From Nephromyces sp. MM_2019 (Eukaryota; Apicomplexa; Aconoidasida; Nephromycida), in assembly GCA_015657535.1 (NCBI GenBank), contig JADHZB010002041.1, positions 124,358-188,357 on the forward strand: DNA of 64,000 nucleotides. The letters run 5' to 3'. The notes below the pieces were generated by a model, which searched no databases, had not been told where the DNA came from, and was given only the letters and a program-made list of their open reading frames with translations. A program made the position numbers and the translations under genes. Shown piece by piece: positions 12,836-25,687 of the stretch (position 1 is its first letter; every line of letters begins with the position of its first letter).

Positions 12836-13147
12836 GTGAAAAAAATTTTTTTACTTGAGGGAAAACTGGTAGCAAAACAGCCTCAGCTTATAAGCTATAG
12901 AAAATTTTGGCAAATAGTACAAGCAGATTCGCCTAAACAAGTCAAAAATACAGCAGCAAATAAGAGGGGAAGAAACATTAACACGCTAAGTACTAAAAAC
13001 AATAGGAAAGAACTCTGGGAGATGATTCAGGTAAAAGGCTGCGATTTACAAATATGGGCTAAATTTCGGATGTCACGCAAAAAAAAAGTACTCAATAAAA
13101 ATAAAATTGATGAAGAAATCTGTTTTAGCAGTCCTATTTCATACTAA
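12836..13147 (+). other. Isolated open frame, possible exon
   Basis: A 104-codon open frame without an ATG at its head reads VAKQPQLISYRKFWQIVQ and KELWEMIQ. It contains a strong CAG|GTAAAA donor after KELWEMIQ (near 13029). Composition is basic and polar. This length is somewhat unlikely by chance at this AT content, but no matching acceptor partner or family was recognised. Confidence 0.22.
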
Positions 13148-13614
13148 CGCAGGATCATATTACTGCTCATTTTAAGGCTAGATAATAGGCTTGAAAAGAC
13201 GTAGTCATATAGCTCATAGTAAAAACAACAAACGGGAAATTATACCACGAAGATCCAAGCTTGAAAATTTTGCTTGTAGAACAGGGCAAGTCACAAGGCT
13301 AATGCCGTGTTAGTTAATATTTGAATTTGATAAAAAACTATACAGATAAATGATTAGAAAGTCTGAGTAATGCTCCAGCAGAAAAGGAGAAGCAGAAGAT
13401 ATGAAAGAAACAGCCAAAATATACTGAAATTCCAAGCTTATTTACGGGTATTCATCCTGAAAAAATGTAGACCCTGCTGGTTCATCATTATGAGCATAAG
13501 AAATTACATTCAAGTAGCAGCATGATACGCTTTGCAATGTAAAAAGCCAGAAGAGGGAAGAAGAGGCTTCAGCATACAGAAAGAATATATGCAAAACTAA
13601 AAGTAATCGCACCT

Positions 13615-13926
13615 GTGGTAACACCATTTTGCCAGGGCTTCGAATTACGCACGGAGTTCATCGCTTATGCTGTACAGCCAAAAACCCAAAAGATCATCAG
13701 GTTCTTGAGGGTCAATACGATGAAGCAGGCCCCCCTCTTTAAATCAAACAAGGAAGGGCGTCAGGATTTACTGGGATACGCTCGACTCATTCGAGCGAAA
13801 TTTCCAGTTAGAAGAGTGAAGAAGACAGCATTCATGTGGCAAGAGATGCTTGCTGCCTTCACACTTAATGAGAGTGAAGCAGACAGCACTCATGTGGGAA
13901 GAGTTGCTTGGTGCTTTCACACTTGA
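13615..13926 (+). other. Open frame spanning a 58-bp tandem repeat
   Basis: An open frame of 103 codons without a convincing start includes a two-copy tandem repeat in its last third, so the peptide shows two related blocks (VKKTAFMWQEMLAAFTL and EADSTHVGRVAWCFHT in shifted register). No domain is recognised. It may be non-coding. Confidence 0.18.
13813..13926. repeat. 58-bp tandem repeat, two diverged copies
   Basis: Copies start at 13813 and 13871. Both begin AGAGTGAAG and continue GACAGCA(T/C)TCATGTGG, ending in TTCACACTT. They differ by roughly 15 percent, so the duplication is not recent. It lies in otherwise unassigned sequence. Confidence 0.85.
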
Positions 13927-16900
13927 CGAGTCGTTGTCGAAAAACAGTTTGAGATGCTAATATACACAAAAAAAAGGCTGCAGAAAGAGTAAAAAAGGAA
14001 TCGTAACAACGATTTAATGAAACAGATAAACCCATAAAAATCAGCTGCAACTTTCGTGTAAACACATCAACACGCGGCAAAAGGTGCACCAGAGTGACAA
14101 ATGGCAGTTTAATTAGAGAGAATATCGCAAGAGACACAAAGCATTTGAAAAAATTCTAATTTAAGATTTAATTTTACTATTATCTCATCTGCAAAGGAAT
14201 ATATGGTATTAGTCAAGTATAGCAGGTATTCAAACACCTTACATAAGCAATATATACCGTAAATCAGTAGCGCAATAAGAGTTGTGGAGGAGGGAAAATT
14301 TTTAGTGAAAATGCAGGAAAACGATGATGCCATGAAGAAGGTGCTGCAAAAGTCAATTTCAAAAAAAGGGCACCGGGAAATGCCCAGAATGCATACAACT
14401 CGAGTGCAGCAGCGACAAAGCTATCTCCAAGCATTATGCTAGTTACAAAAACATAGGAGGGTTCTACAAATATTCGTAACATAAGTATTAAGCGCGATCC
14501 CTACCCGCACACACACAAGCTAGGGTACCAAAAACAATACATAGGCGGCGGCGCGGTGCGATACTAGCAGAGTGAAATCGCGACGCACCAGCCAAAGGCA
14601 TGTACAACCATTTTGACGGCCGGATAGAAGCTTGCGAGATATTTTTTTCATATTCTGTGTTAAAACATCAATATCTTTGAATATCATAATCAATGATACG
14701 AATTAATATCTTTTGATGCTGCTTTTTATTTGTATTTTCGATGAAGGAAAGCTTAAACTATAGGCAGAGAAAGTGTTATATTTGGTAACATCGTTGCTAC
14801 AAATATTTCTCAGAAAGAAATAAAGAGCAGCGTAACGAGAATTGAACTCCCATCTGTATATGTGGTCAGAAAGTTATCGTATCTTCATGGTGGAAAGCGG
14901 CTGTGACTTGAGTTTATACGAGGAAGTAAGGGGCCGAAGTGATACAGAGACCTAGGTATGGCTGAACTAATATACACAACTAAGTTTACTCCAACTCATA
15001 TGCAGAGCATGCGGAGCTGTGGATTGAAATAATATACAAAGCTATGAATGCTTCAAGTCATATGCACAACTGTTCCCTCAACTCATAGATAGAGCTATCA
15101 CTTCCGTAAAATGAACAATCGTGCAATAAAGTTGTAAACCTCGTTCTCGCGTCATGCAGTTTCAGTGATCATCAAGCTTGCAAACGCTAGGACGCTCCAG
15201 AGCAGAGAGTTCCCTGGTGATAAGGTTATCAGCGATAGATGTGACTAATTTTGATGCTCTCCATTCTTGAGTGTATCCCTCGTATACTGCGTACTTTGTA
15301 CGTGAGCTTTCAATTATATGATGTTTTTATGAATCTTTCTATAATACTACTTCAAGCGTCTTCACTGCCTTGAAGGGAAGAGGCAGGTACAAACGGGTTC
15401 ACAGTTACCCAAAAAAAGTATTCGTACACTCAATGAGGGTTCTGGAATGCAAACCAGGGAAGCTTTTATCCTTAAGATGTTCCGCCATCGGGGCTGGAAT
15501 TATAGACAAGCACCTGTATCTAATAAAAAAATCACTATAATAATATTAATTGAAGACTGCTGGCCGTAGTTATATAAGTATTGGCTCCAGTTAACATTGG
15601 GCTTACCTCAAAACCTTGCTGCTTAGTTGTACCATGTCGTTACCCTCTTACTCTTGCCTATAATTGTAAAATTCCTTACAAGCAGCCAGTAAATATCTGA
15701 AAATACTTATTACACCGGAGATGAAAAAATATCCACTAAGTCTAGGCTTTTATTCATGATGGTGCGCTACTGCTGGAAAGCCTGTTGGTTCGCTGTGAAC
15801 AAGTGACAGTCAGAGCATGTACTGGTTGGAAACAATGCTTGCAAAGGTATATGCGCACATGTGATTCATGCTCCAGCTTGGAGAATACGCTGGAGGGCCC
15901 TCTTAGTAAATACGAAACCTCGTTGCCCCAAATACTAGATAAGGTCCTTGTAATACTTGCCACAACGGTATGAGCAGATTTATAATGAGGACTCAACATG
16001 CTATACAGCATCTAGCAGATAAATGTCTGCTCTTCCCTCACTACGAACAGAATAACACAAGTACACGCAAGACCAGAAACAGAGGAAGTTTTTGTAACAG
16101 TACGGCCGCATAGCCTATTTCTTATCTTTCTAAAATCATCCGGAAAGCTACCGGGTTATTTAAATGCAAAATTCATGGATTTAGATAAATACACACAAAT
16201 GAAAGAAAACACTAGTATCAAATGCATGTTTGATGAAATAGGAGAAAACTGTTCCAGAAGAATCCAACAAAGCATTTAAAAAGCTTGTAACATTCTGGAA
16301 CTTCTACTCTGAAGGGTATTGGCAATTATTGTTGGCTTCCAGCGGGTTGAAATCTAGAGGCCTGCGGGTGGTTAAGGAATCGCGTATTGTCATAGCCAGT
16401 ACAGAGGAGAAATAGCTATGGCGTGTAATGTTGCTCAACAATGAAGAACAATAACGGTTTTACCTTTGATACCTCGGCCGCGTTGTAGCAGTTTCAACGC
16501 TAGGTTCTTTCCTAATGTATATCCTTGCCTAAGCGGATCAAATATATCAGTACCTGCCGCTTTTTCTAGCCAGAAAATGTCATTGCTATAGTCATGTCCC
16601 CTCCATTCAAAAAAATCTTTTTATTATTTCCTGATGGAGCCACGAGACGTACTAGGTGCTACCCCTCATTTCATGGAGATAGGTAAAGAACAAGGATTAA
16701 GAAAAGGTCATCCCCCGAAAAAAAAGTACCCAAGATATTATTAACCAAACTATGGTAGGTATCTGATGCTTCCCAAGTACACAGCCTCCAGGGAAATGCT
16801 TTAAAAAATGAATCTATTTCAATTGTCTACCGATCTTTGCAATTGGAGCAAGGTTTCCTGCAATTTACAGCTTTCCCGTTACACTTTGAGTTACAAGCAT

Positions 16901-18893
16901 TGCAGCATGTTTCTGTGGTGCTAATGTGAGCGCAAATCACTGCTAGAAACTACAAACCCGGAGATGGCGTTCGGAAAGCTTGAACAGTCACGTAGGTATC
17001 CCTTGAATGTATAAGGTTAACATTTCAAGAAGAAGGTTGAGGTTAAACACTCTCATTCTTGCAACTATAGCCGCATTTTGTCTCTTACGAGCTGCCGTCC
17101 CTACTAATTTCAGCTAAATTAAACATTGTAAACAAAAAAGGCGGCCGGCGTAACTGCAGCCGTCAGCAGGGATCAGGTCATGATACTGATAACTCTTTTC
17201 TTAAACCGGCAAGTAGAAAGTAGTCAGCATACGAGAAGACACCATAAACCAAGCAACATATTCGTTAAAATTGTGGAATGAAGCTCTTAGCCTAAGCAGA
17301 TTAGCATGCTCGGCCTTTCCCATGAAAATTGATAGACCTAGTTGCTAATACTTGCAAAAGAGCTGCAACTAATGCCTTTTCAAAAAGAGGATATCAAGCA
17401 AAGGTAGCACTTCTAGCGATTCAAATCTACTTGCTTATACTGAAAAAGTGATAGCATTCTCCAAAATCCAGGCTGAGAACCATTTTTTTCCATCCAATAA
17501 AAAAAATATACCTAATGTAACAAAAAATTATGAGTATGCCCAGATCCAACCAAAGCAGTGTTATTCTGCTAAAGGGCGACTAGTTTAAAGGACCTTCTTG
17601 AGCATAAAATCAGGTTTTTTATCTAGCAGTCCTGGAAACACTCCGCTGTGCAAAAAATGTCCCGTTGCAGTAGAGTAAATCGGTGCTACAAAGGCTCAGA
17701 GAGTTAAGCCCATACGCAACACGAAGAACATAAAATAAATCCGCCGTAAAAAAAAGCGAAAGCGCTCATAATAAATGGTGGCATAACTGAATTTATGAAA
17801 GAAACACACAGCAGAAAGTAGCTTAAGCTCACTATTATGACGCGCGTCACATTATAATAGAACTATATAAATTTCAAACATGCTGTACAATAACTAACTG
17901 CTCAGTGCTGTTAATAGTTGCAAACCTTAACACAAAAATTACATGCAATGTAAAATGCAAATAGACTGTATGAGGAGGTAGCAGATTTTTTGCGAAAGAA
18001 GATACATGCGTGCAACAAATTGGCAAAAGGAAAGGAAATGGTACCATAAAAAATTCTGGCGAATTTAGCCAAAGAAGAGTGTGTTTCACATGCCTCATCT
18101 TGTACAATAGTAAAAAAATTAGGGTAGATACCCTCGGTATATCAACTACACCTATTTGCCCTGTTATGTCCATAGTTTTTCCCGAAAGAATAAAGCATGT
18201 CATTCGACTGAAATTTTATTCCCCAACCATAAACACTAGGAATCAAAATGAGGTTCCCTGACAATCACTCATACTCTAGGACTGTCCCACAGGAAGTTAT
18301 AAAACAAACATAGTTATTGTATTAGCTGACGAGCATATAAAATGTTCTGATTCTCATCTTTCTATTAAGAAGGACATGAAATCCTACAACTATAAAGCAT
18401 CATTGAAAATTTAGACAATCAAACAAATAATTAAAATTTTTAAAATTGTCCTGAAAGCAAATGTGCGAGTTTAATTTAACGCCGAAATATAGCTATTACC
18501 GTACTATATGTCCATTCTGAATCGTCAGTCAGCATTCCATCAACTTTCAAGTTGCTGAAAATGGCAGTGAAGACGCTGAGACGACTACCACGCATATCGT
18601 AGAACATCCCAAAAAACTCGAGTCCGATCTATCACCTAGCTTTATTGGCCTCTCACTCCCATCTTCAAGTCATCCGAATGGTTTTTAACGCATAAATTTC
18701 TCAAACTACGCCAATGTAGCGGCACATCAAATGACACTAAAGATTTGATGAAAGGAGAATATGGTGTTTTTATTTACCTCTAATATGATTTGAGAAAGTT
18801 TTGGTAATATTAATTCTTTGTGCAAAGATTATTATCTATCGCATTAAATTGAAGAATTTTATCCACTTTAGATATAAATCCTTTATCTACTCT
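13927..18893. other. Long stretch with no supported gene
   Basis: Both strands are broken by frequent stops, and no chain of phase-compatible exons could be built. Open frames such as 17874-18203 (-) and 18010-18261 (+) overlap each other and show no motif. No tRNA, rRNA or transposon feature was recognised. It may be intergenic, a non-coding RNA locus, or hold very short exons that cannot be recognised by eye. Confidence 0.35.
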
Positions 18894-19148
18894 TCATATA
18901 AATCTTAAGAATCTTTTCTGGGACAGCGTATCATCAGCAGTACCGACTACAGTCCAGGTGTACATATAGCAGTTTAAGAGGTGTCGTGATACGTCAAACA
19001 TCAAGCTTGAAGTAGACGATCCCACAACACATTTAAAACAAGTTAATGCAAATGCATTCGCTTTGCCATAAATATCAATGAATACATATTTTTGGACAAA
19101 GTTATAGGTTGCGATTGGAACGATTTCCCGAGATTTATCAACTTTCAA
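18894..19148 (-). other. Isolated open frame with protein-like composition
   Basis: The minus-strand frame is open for about 89 codons including upstream NEALKVDKSREIVPIATYNF, and ends KRFLRFI then TGA. It has a balanced composition and reads like a genuine domain fragment (FIDIYGKANAFALTCFKCVV; LMFDVSRHLLNCYMYTW). No family is recognised, and no flanking exon was phased. It lies 0.7 kb downstream of the eIF4E gene on the same strand. Confidence 0.3.
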
Positions 19149-19857
19149 AGCTTCATTTCAGCGCTTGTGGCAAAAGTTTCACAGCTATTTGATATAGCTG
19201 AATTGATATCAAAAGAAGATACACACTTTTGACCTGCCGTTGTGCTATCCTTACAAGTACGAAGCCAACTAGTCACGCGGCTTATTCACTTGTTATGTTG
19301 TTCGTATACAAAGAAACAACGAATATGTGAACAAAAACTGCAAAAGGTAACTACTACTCAATGCAAAACATCCAACGCAGTTATTTCGAATTTACCACAG
19401 TTACATATTGATTGCTTCCACAGTTGAAATCATCATGCTCATGATGTTTCAAAGTGGTCTCTTCAGAAATCCAACTCAACTATTGCAAAGAAGAAAGTTG
19501 TGATTACGGAGCGTGAAAAATTCACACAGGCATATTGAATAACAGCTATAGCTATGCAAGGTAGACACATTAAAAAGAAAATGCTACCATAGCAAGCTTG
19601 CTTCAAAACATGGGAAACAGAACGATAAACATTTGAAGTTACTGCTGAGGGTAATGTAACGCCGAAACAGCTTATTCGTAGCAAAAAAAAAAGTTGATAA
19701 TTCAGACTTAGTGGGTGGCGTAGGTATCTAGAATTTTCAACCCCTTTTGTTAAATACTAAATAACAATATTATACGGTTCTAGAACTGCTGGACCCGGGC
19801 AAGCTTTAGCGAAGGGCCTTTTTTCTTAACAAAGGATCTTTTAGTGATTTGATGTCC

Positions 19858-22800
19858 TTAAGAATGCTTTCTAAACTCAGCCTTTAACAAACTTCCAAGC
19901 TGGCCATCCTGCAAGTAGCGCAATGAATTCGGTAAATTTTCAAAGAATCATTTCAAGAAAAAAAAGCGAGATTTAGAAGGTGCCTAGAGAAAAGGAAACA
20001 GAGTATCTAGAACTTTTAAAACCTCGAAGGAAGTAGCCAAGTTAACAATAGAAAACATAATCTACAAAGCATCAAAAAACCTCAAAGGAAACAGTAAACA
20101 TCAAAAGAAAAACATCTAAAAAGCAGCAAAAATTCAAATCAAACAGCAAAAAAACATCTGAAAGGCAGTCAAAACCTCAAAGGATGCAGTAAATAACACA
20201 AAAAACTCACCAATCCTCTAGCCATACAATCATTGACACAGTGCTCCAGCAAGTTGATATCACCTAAAAAGCAGTTTAACGCAAGGTAAAAATAGACGTG
20301 AATTACGCGTATATTCACCGTTATGAATCAAAAAAGCAGCTGCAAAAAAACGGAGCCTGTCCACTACAACAGAATCCATTAAAAATTCACCCTCTGCACT
20401 ATAAAAAAGAGCTCTCTCTCATCAAAAAAGGCAATTTTCAACCCTGATGAAGCTAGAAAACAAGAAAAAAATAGCAATTACAGAGAGATGAAAAAAAATT
20501 CACTTACTGTCACTGCAGGAGCTATGCCACACCTCAATTCTTACATTAGGAGATTTGGCTTGATTAAGCTTGTCAATCTGTAATGAAGCAAGAGGAAATT
20601 TTGCTGTATATACATCGCTCATATAGCTTACAAAAAGTAATAGAATAACACCCTTTTTTCAAATATGCTGAAGCGCCAATTGCAGAAATAGATATTACTA
20701 ACAATATTATACTTTGCAGAAACTACAGTATTTCGAAAGATTATCGATTAAAAGGAGGAAAATTCTTTTTTTGGATAAATAAAGGATAAAACATCCAATA
20801 AACAAGTCAGAAATAGAATGGAGGAGTGTGTATGCAAAACACAACCAAGAAGACAAAACTTCTCTATTCAATTCGCTCAACGTGCTGAGAAAATCCTTCT
20901 TTTTCAGACTAAAAAACCTTGTGTGAGCCTGCGTATTGGTGGTGTGAGTGTAGTGTATATGCATACATGCGTATGCTTATGTATGTGTGCTTGGCAGTGT
21001 TTTGTATGTAAAAACTCTGAAAACATCCAAACTGCACCAGAGAAAGCATCAATTCTACAATCAAAAAATTCTTCATCTTAGAGGGCAATAAAATAGTGAG
21101 TATATATGCTTCAATAGGGAGGGGAATATACGAAGAAGTTTATTGCTTTGCAGAAGAAGCTTCTATATAATTACCCTATCTGCAAGGGGCCTAAACTTGA
21201 AGATAGGAAGTTTATAACGTAGCACACACACACACTGGAGAGTGGATGAGGAAGCTATATAGTACGAATTTGTGGGGCTCATCCATCCATCCACACACAT
21301 ATACACTACATGCCCCACCGGAAAACGCAGAATAAAAGTGATAGCGCTCCCTCAGCCACACACACAAATACGCACTATCAGATACCAAAAAAGGCCAACA
21401 ATCCCCCAAAAACCAAAGATACCAGCCGAACTCCAGTGATAAGATGCCCAAGCTCAATAGTGCCTCCAATCAAGCCGAGAACTAAGTTATTCCAGTACTC
21501 ATCCATCTGCCCTTTAGCACAGCTATGAGGAGATAATCGATAAGCAAGATGTCCGCCGTCTTTGTTAGCAATATCTTCCCACATCGGCTTGATGCTTTCA
21601 CTGTGTATAAAGCGAAAAATCGAGAAAAATTGGTGAAAATTGTCAAATAAGAGCAAAAAAGAGGCTTGTGTGCATGTGTGGGTGTGCGTGGTGGGAGGGA
21701 GTGTGTGGGGGTGTGTGGGAGGAGGGTGCATATCGCTCGCTCTACGCGTAAACATATTTATCTCTGTATGTATATATATCTCTCTCGCTCTGCGTTTATA
21801 TATCTGTGTGCGTGTATGCACATCATGCAAGACAGAGTTTCACCCAAAGAAAGCTGCTTTTGTAACAGATAAAGACATAAGATTGTTGCACTAAGTTCAG
21901 TTATTCTAACACACACTTAATGAGGAAAAGCATAAGCTTTCTACTCAAAAGGATCATATTCTGCCGAAAGCAAAGATTTGCTACTATGAAGAAATAAACG
22001 AAAGGTGCACACACACATTTCATCAGAGAAAATCCCGTGTGTTAATACTGAGGGGAGTGAGAAAAAGGAGGAAAGAAATGCACGCATACGCAAACTGATG
22101 GGGAGACAGGAGCGAGGCATTGACACACACACACAGGGAGTGAAAAGTTGAGATAAAAAGAGTTAGAAATGTGGACAATATACAGCATCATAAACAATCA
22201 CAACCACAAATTCACACACACAATAACATATTCAAGCACACCATTGTACGTTCACACACAAAACCACAGTTTCACACACACATACGACACACCTACACAT
22301 GCATATCCAAACACATTCACACACACATACGCATCCAAACACATCCACAAATACACACTAAACTACCTAGCTTTTTGACTAAAACATCATAATGGCGTTT
22401 AAAAGCAAAGAATCGCAAAAACGAGGTGGAAAGTGATGCTTTTACTATATAAAAGCTTTCTTTACCGGAAAATCATTAAAGCATCAACTTCATGCTGAAT
22501 CCCTTCTTTGTCTTGCCTTACCATCCTGAAGAGGAACACACACACAAACAAAATATGAGAGCAGAAATTCTTCACTTAGAATCAGGGGGGAGAGAAGAGA
22601 GATTTTCATGCATATAGATATACAAGCATGTATATGTGTCGATAAGTATGCACACACATAAAGGTGTATACTGTGCTAAGCATGTATCTCTATGTACATA
22701 TGCACGCTTACGCCCGCACACACACACACACCAGTTAGCATGTACTAGACTGGACAATGTAGAATAAGGTAGGATATACATGCATGAATAACCTGGGAAT

Positions 22801-24578
22801 ACTGCCAAACACCCAACACACTAATTGCTAAATATCAACGAAGAAATGGGCATTAAACAACTTACACATTCAAACACACATACCCACAACAAAATCTAAC
22901 TCCACAACAAAAACTCCACCTGTACACAACCGATTCAACGCACAACTCCACTTAAGCACCTCCGCACACAGAACTCTATATCCACTCTACTAGCTCAATA
23001 CAACTCTACCTCCACAGAATCATCTCCACACATACACACAAATCCACACACGAGATACAATGACTACAGCTTTACCTTTTATGTGAAACCAGCGCACTTG
23101 GTTGAGGAATATGCATCCACAGCTCCCAGAATTTCTGTGAAATGCCGTGAAATTTCGCCTTCAAAAGCTGCTATATTCGCGATAATATCTTCACACACAC
23201 AGAAGCCTTTCACTAACATACACCATTCAATTATCACCTACCAAGACTTTCATTTAGTAAATGTAGAAAAGACTTGAAGCATATAGCACACACAATCATG
23301 ACGAGCAGAACAGAATGTTTTGCCTATAGAACACATAATGAATCTTCAAGACGGAAGAAAGTCGGAAAATAGAGTTTTTGGGCAGGAAGAATGTGTGTGT
23401 TTGGTGTGTCCGTGTTCGTGAGTGGGTGCGCGGGTGTGTGAGTGTGCGGGTGCCGTCAGTGCGTGTGGGTGTCTTTAGTGCGTATCTTCAGTGTGTGTGC
23501 GTGTTTTCAGCGCATACCCTCAGTTCCGGAGAAAAACAAAGAAAACCACCTCTTTTGTGATGAAGAAACTGCAAAAAGGAGTTTCTAAGCCTTCAGTGTT
23601 GTTTCAAGACAGCTAGTTGGTGCATATGGCGAATGAGGAACTACTAAAATTCAAAGTGACGAAATGCAATGATACATAAGAAAATGGCGATAGTCAAAAT
23701 CTCCTCATATTCAATAGACATAGCCTATAACTGTTGCATATCATTCAGAAAGAGGTAGGGATTAATAAGAGGAGGCGGTGGAGGTTAAGAGCACCAAGAG
23801 GAAGGAGAGGAAGAAGAGGGAGAAGAAAGCAGAAAAAAGAAGAAATGGGAAACAACACAAAGAAGAGGAGAAAACACAAGAAAAAGATGCCCAATATCCC
23901 AGCTAACACACCTGAACAGTATCAAATGAAGCTAATACTTTGGTGTTTTCTGAGTAGTTAGTATTGGCAGTACGCATGGCAGCAGTTATCTCAATCTGCT
24001 CCCATATAACCCACTTGCTATTAAAGAAGAGGGTGGGCTTCACCTCTGCAGCTTGCTGAAAAAGAAGCAAAAAAGAAGCTATAAAATTGCAGGGAGCGAT
24101 AACTGGAAATCATCAAACACTTTAAAGCACAAATGTACACAGAGAGAAAGAGCACACAAACAGAGAAAAACACATAAGGATACACACGCAGATGCAAACA
24201 CACGGACACACATCATCATTTATCAAGAATGCCCATGACAGATTCTTTCCAAAGTTACCTACAAAGTGACAAATGCTTGAAATCATACCAAAAAATACAC
24301 ACACATGTGCACACACACAAACACACAAATATATATACCCACACGTAGCAGCACACACAAACACACGAAAAACAACACGACGGTATTCCTGCAAATTTGC
24401 TTCAGAATTAGCAAAAAAGAACACAAACACAACTCCAATTCTGCCACGAACGCACCATCACCAATCGATAGAATTGAACACACACTGGAAAAAATCCGGG
24501 ACCTACACATTCAAGCTTGGAAAGATCAACGGCATCAGGGACCTCCCCATTGAAGCTGAGATACTTTCTTCCTGACAT
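19858..24578 (-). CDS. Eukaryotic translation initiation factor 4E family (complete, 8 exons)
   Basis: mRNA cap-binding protein that recruits mRNAs to the translation machinery in the cytoplasm. Exons in transcript order are 24578-24486, 24055-23912, 23134-23076, 22525-22466, 21600-21423, 20577-20508, 20263-20211 and 19908-19858. All junctions are GT-AG with consistent phase, giving 235 residues from ATG at 24578 to TAA at 19860-19858. eIF4E hallmarks are in order: NSKWVIWEQ (Trp46, Trp49), ASFDTVQKFWELW (the dorsal Trp82 that contacts eIF4G/4E-BP), DALMIFRESIKPMWED (Trp126-Glu127 of the cap pocket), ANKDGGH, DEYWNNLVLGLIG and VRIEVW (Trp195, third cap-pocket Trp). The usual second stacking Trp aligns with Tyr65 in TNYSENTK, as in 4E-HP-like (class II) members. 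A basic insertion (SHKRMVRQDKEGIQHEV) precedes DALMIFR. Introns carry TG repeats on the sense strand. Confidence 0.93.
19985..20200. repeat. Degenerate intronic repeat in the eIF4E gene
   Basis: The last intron of eIF4E contains repeated, diverged units that read on the sense strand as (T)GAGGTTTT(TTGATGCT), followed by CAGATGTTTTT-like pieces. In plus-strand order, AAACCTC(A/G)AAGGA occurs near 20021, 20085 and 20171. A similar GAGGTTTTTTTTGATGC unit recurs in introns of the long plus-strand gene near 48080, again on the sense strand. Confidence 0.5.
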
Positions 24579-25083
24579 GCTTATATAAGGAACTGAACTA
24601 GACAAACTGATAGTGGCACGGGAACGCCTTAAACTGAGTAAAAAGCTTTGAAACTGACGGCAAACTAAATAAAACACAGAAGATGTATTATACATCCTCA
24701 GGGGATTGATTCCATGCGTATCAAGTTGGAGGAGCATTCGTACACACACTGAATGAACGAGAGAAACAGCATCCGAAATATCTTCAAATGCCTAGTCCAT
24801 AGCGCTAAAATTCCACTGAAAAATGGAGCTAAATGCAACGAAAAAGCAAATAACACGCCAAAAGAGCGATGAATGTGTGAAAGAAGATTGTTCGCTTAAA
24901 AACGTATGGGAGAGAGATTAGGAAGTATATCGTTACTTGATGAAGATGTATGCTCAAGCATCACACATAATGTAACCTAGAAAAACATCAAAGATAGAGT
25001 AAAAAAAATACACAATTTCGTGCTAACACACATAAATATAATCTAAAAATGGAATCACAAAACAGGCTCAAGTACTGCCTAGC
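24579..25083. promoter_or_regulatory. Divergent upstream region of eIF4E
   Basis: About 500 bases separate the eIF4E start codon (-) from the ATG of a candidate small gene (+). A TATATAA-like stretch lies just upstream of the eIF4E ATG (minus strand, near 24582-24590). No long open frame. A shared promoter is inferred from the gene orientation only. Confidence 0.3.
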
Positions 25084-25687
25084 ATGACGTACAATTTAAG
25101 CAATAGTGCTGCACAGACAGCTCAAATCGAGAAAAGAGGCAAAGGCTTCACTATATTTCTCCCCAAAATGCAGTTTGAAGAAGCTTTAATAAGCTGCTTC
25201 TTTGCTCACGCATCACGCCCGTGTATGTGCCTTAAAATAATCTATAGATATGCAAAATATAGACACACACACGCGAAGACGATGGCAAAAATGTCTTTGC
25301 TAGCTCTACCATAAGGAGCTCGAGATTATAGCATCTATACTTAAGCGAACAGCGCACGCTAACCCGCCCACACAAAGAGAAACGCACACACATATACATC
25401 CACACACACCCATATAATCTCTGCGGTTTCATAGGCAAAAACAACTGCGGAACTCCGAGTCTTTTCCTAGCGTTTCCTCTACATCAACGCAAAAGCTCAA
25501 CAAAGGAAGAAAATCAAGAAAACCGGCGATAATTTGCTTCAGCTATGCTTCGAAGTGGCCTACAGAAACCCCCCATCCTCTCCTCATGCAAACTACACAG
25601 AAAATGCTACAAAGTCGGCAAATTCTCTGGAAAAGCCGTGAAGAGCAGAGAATCTACGAAATCAGCGAATTTAATGCTTCAATTTGA
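25084..25687 (+). CDS. Possible small two-exon hypothetical gene
   Basis: Exon 25084-25220 opens with ATG (MTYNLSNSAAQTAQ) and can be spliced at CGCCC|GTGTATG to exon 25435-25687, whose acceptor is TTTCATAG. The phase matches, and the frame ends in TGA. The 129-residue product is basic and polar, with stretches such as LNKGRKSRKPAIICFSYASK and MLQSRQILWKSREEQRIYE. No domain, signal peptide or membrane segment is evident. The intron carries CA rather than TG on the sense strand, unlike most introns here, and the antisense frame of exon 2 is also partly open, so the model is tentative. Confidence 0.35.

Noticed and set aside
16340..16375. GGTTGAAATC stretch resembling a tRNA B box
   Set aside because: No matching A box, acceptor stem or anticodon arm could be found around it.
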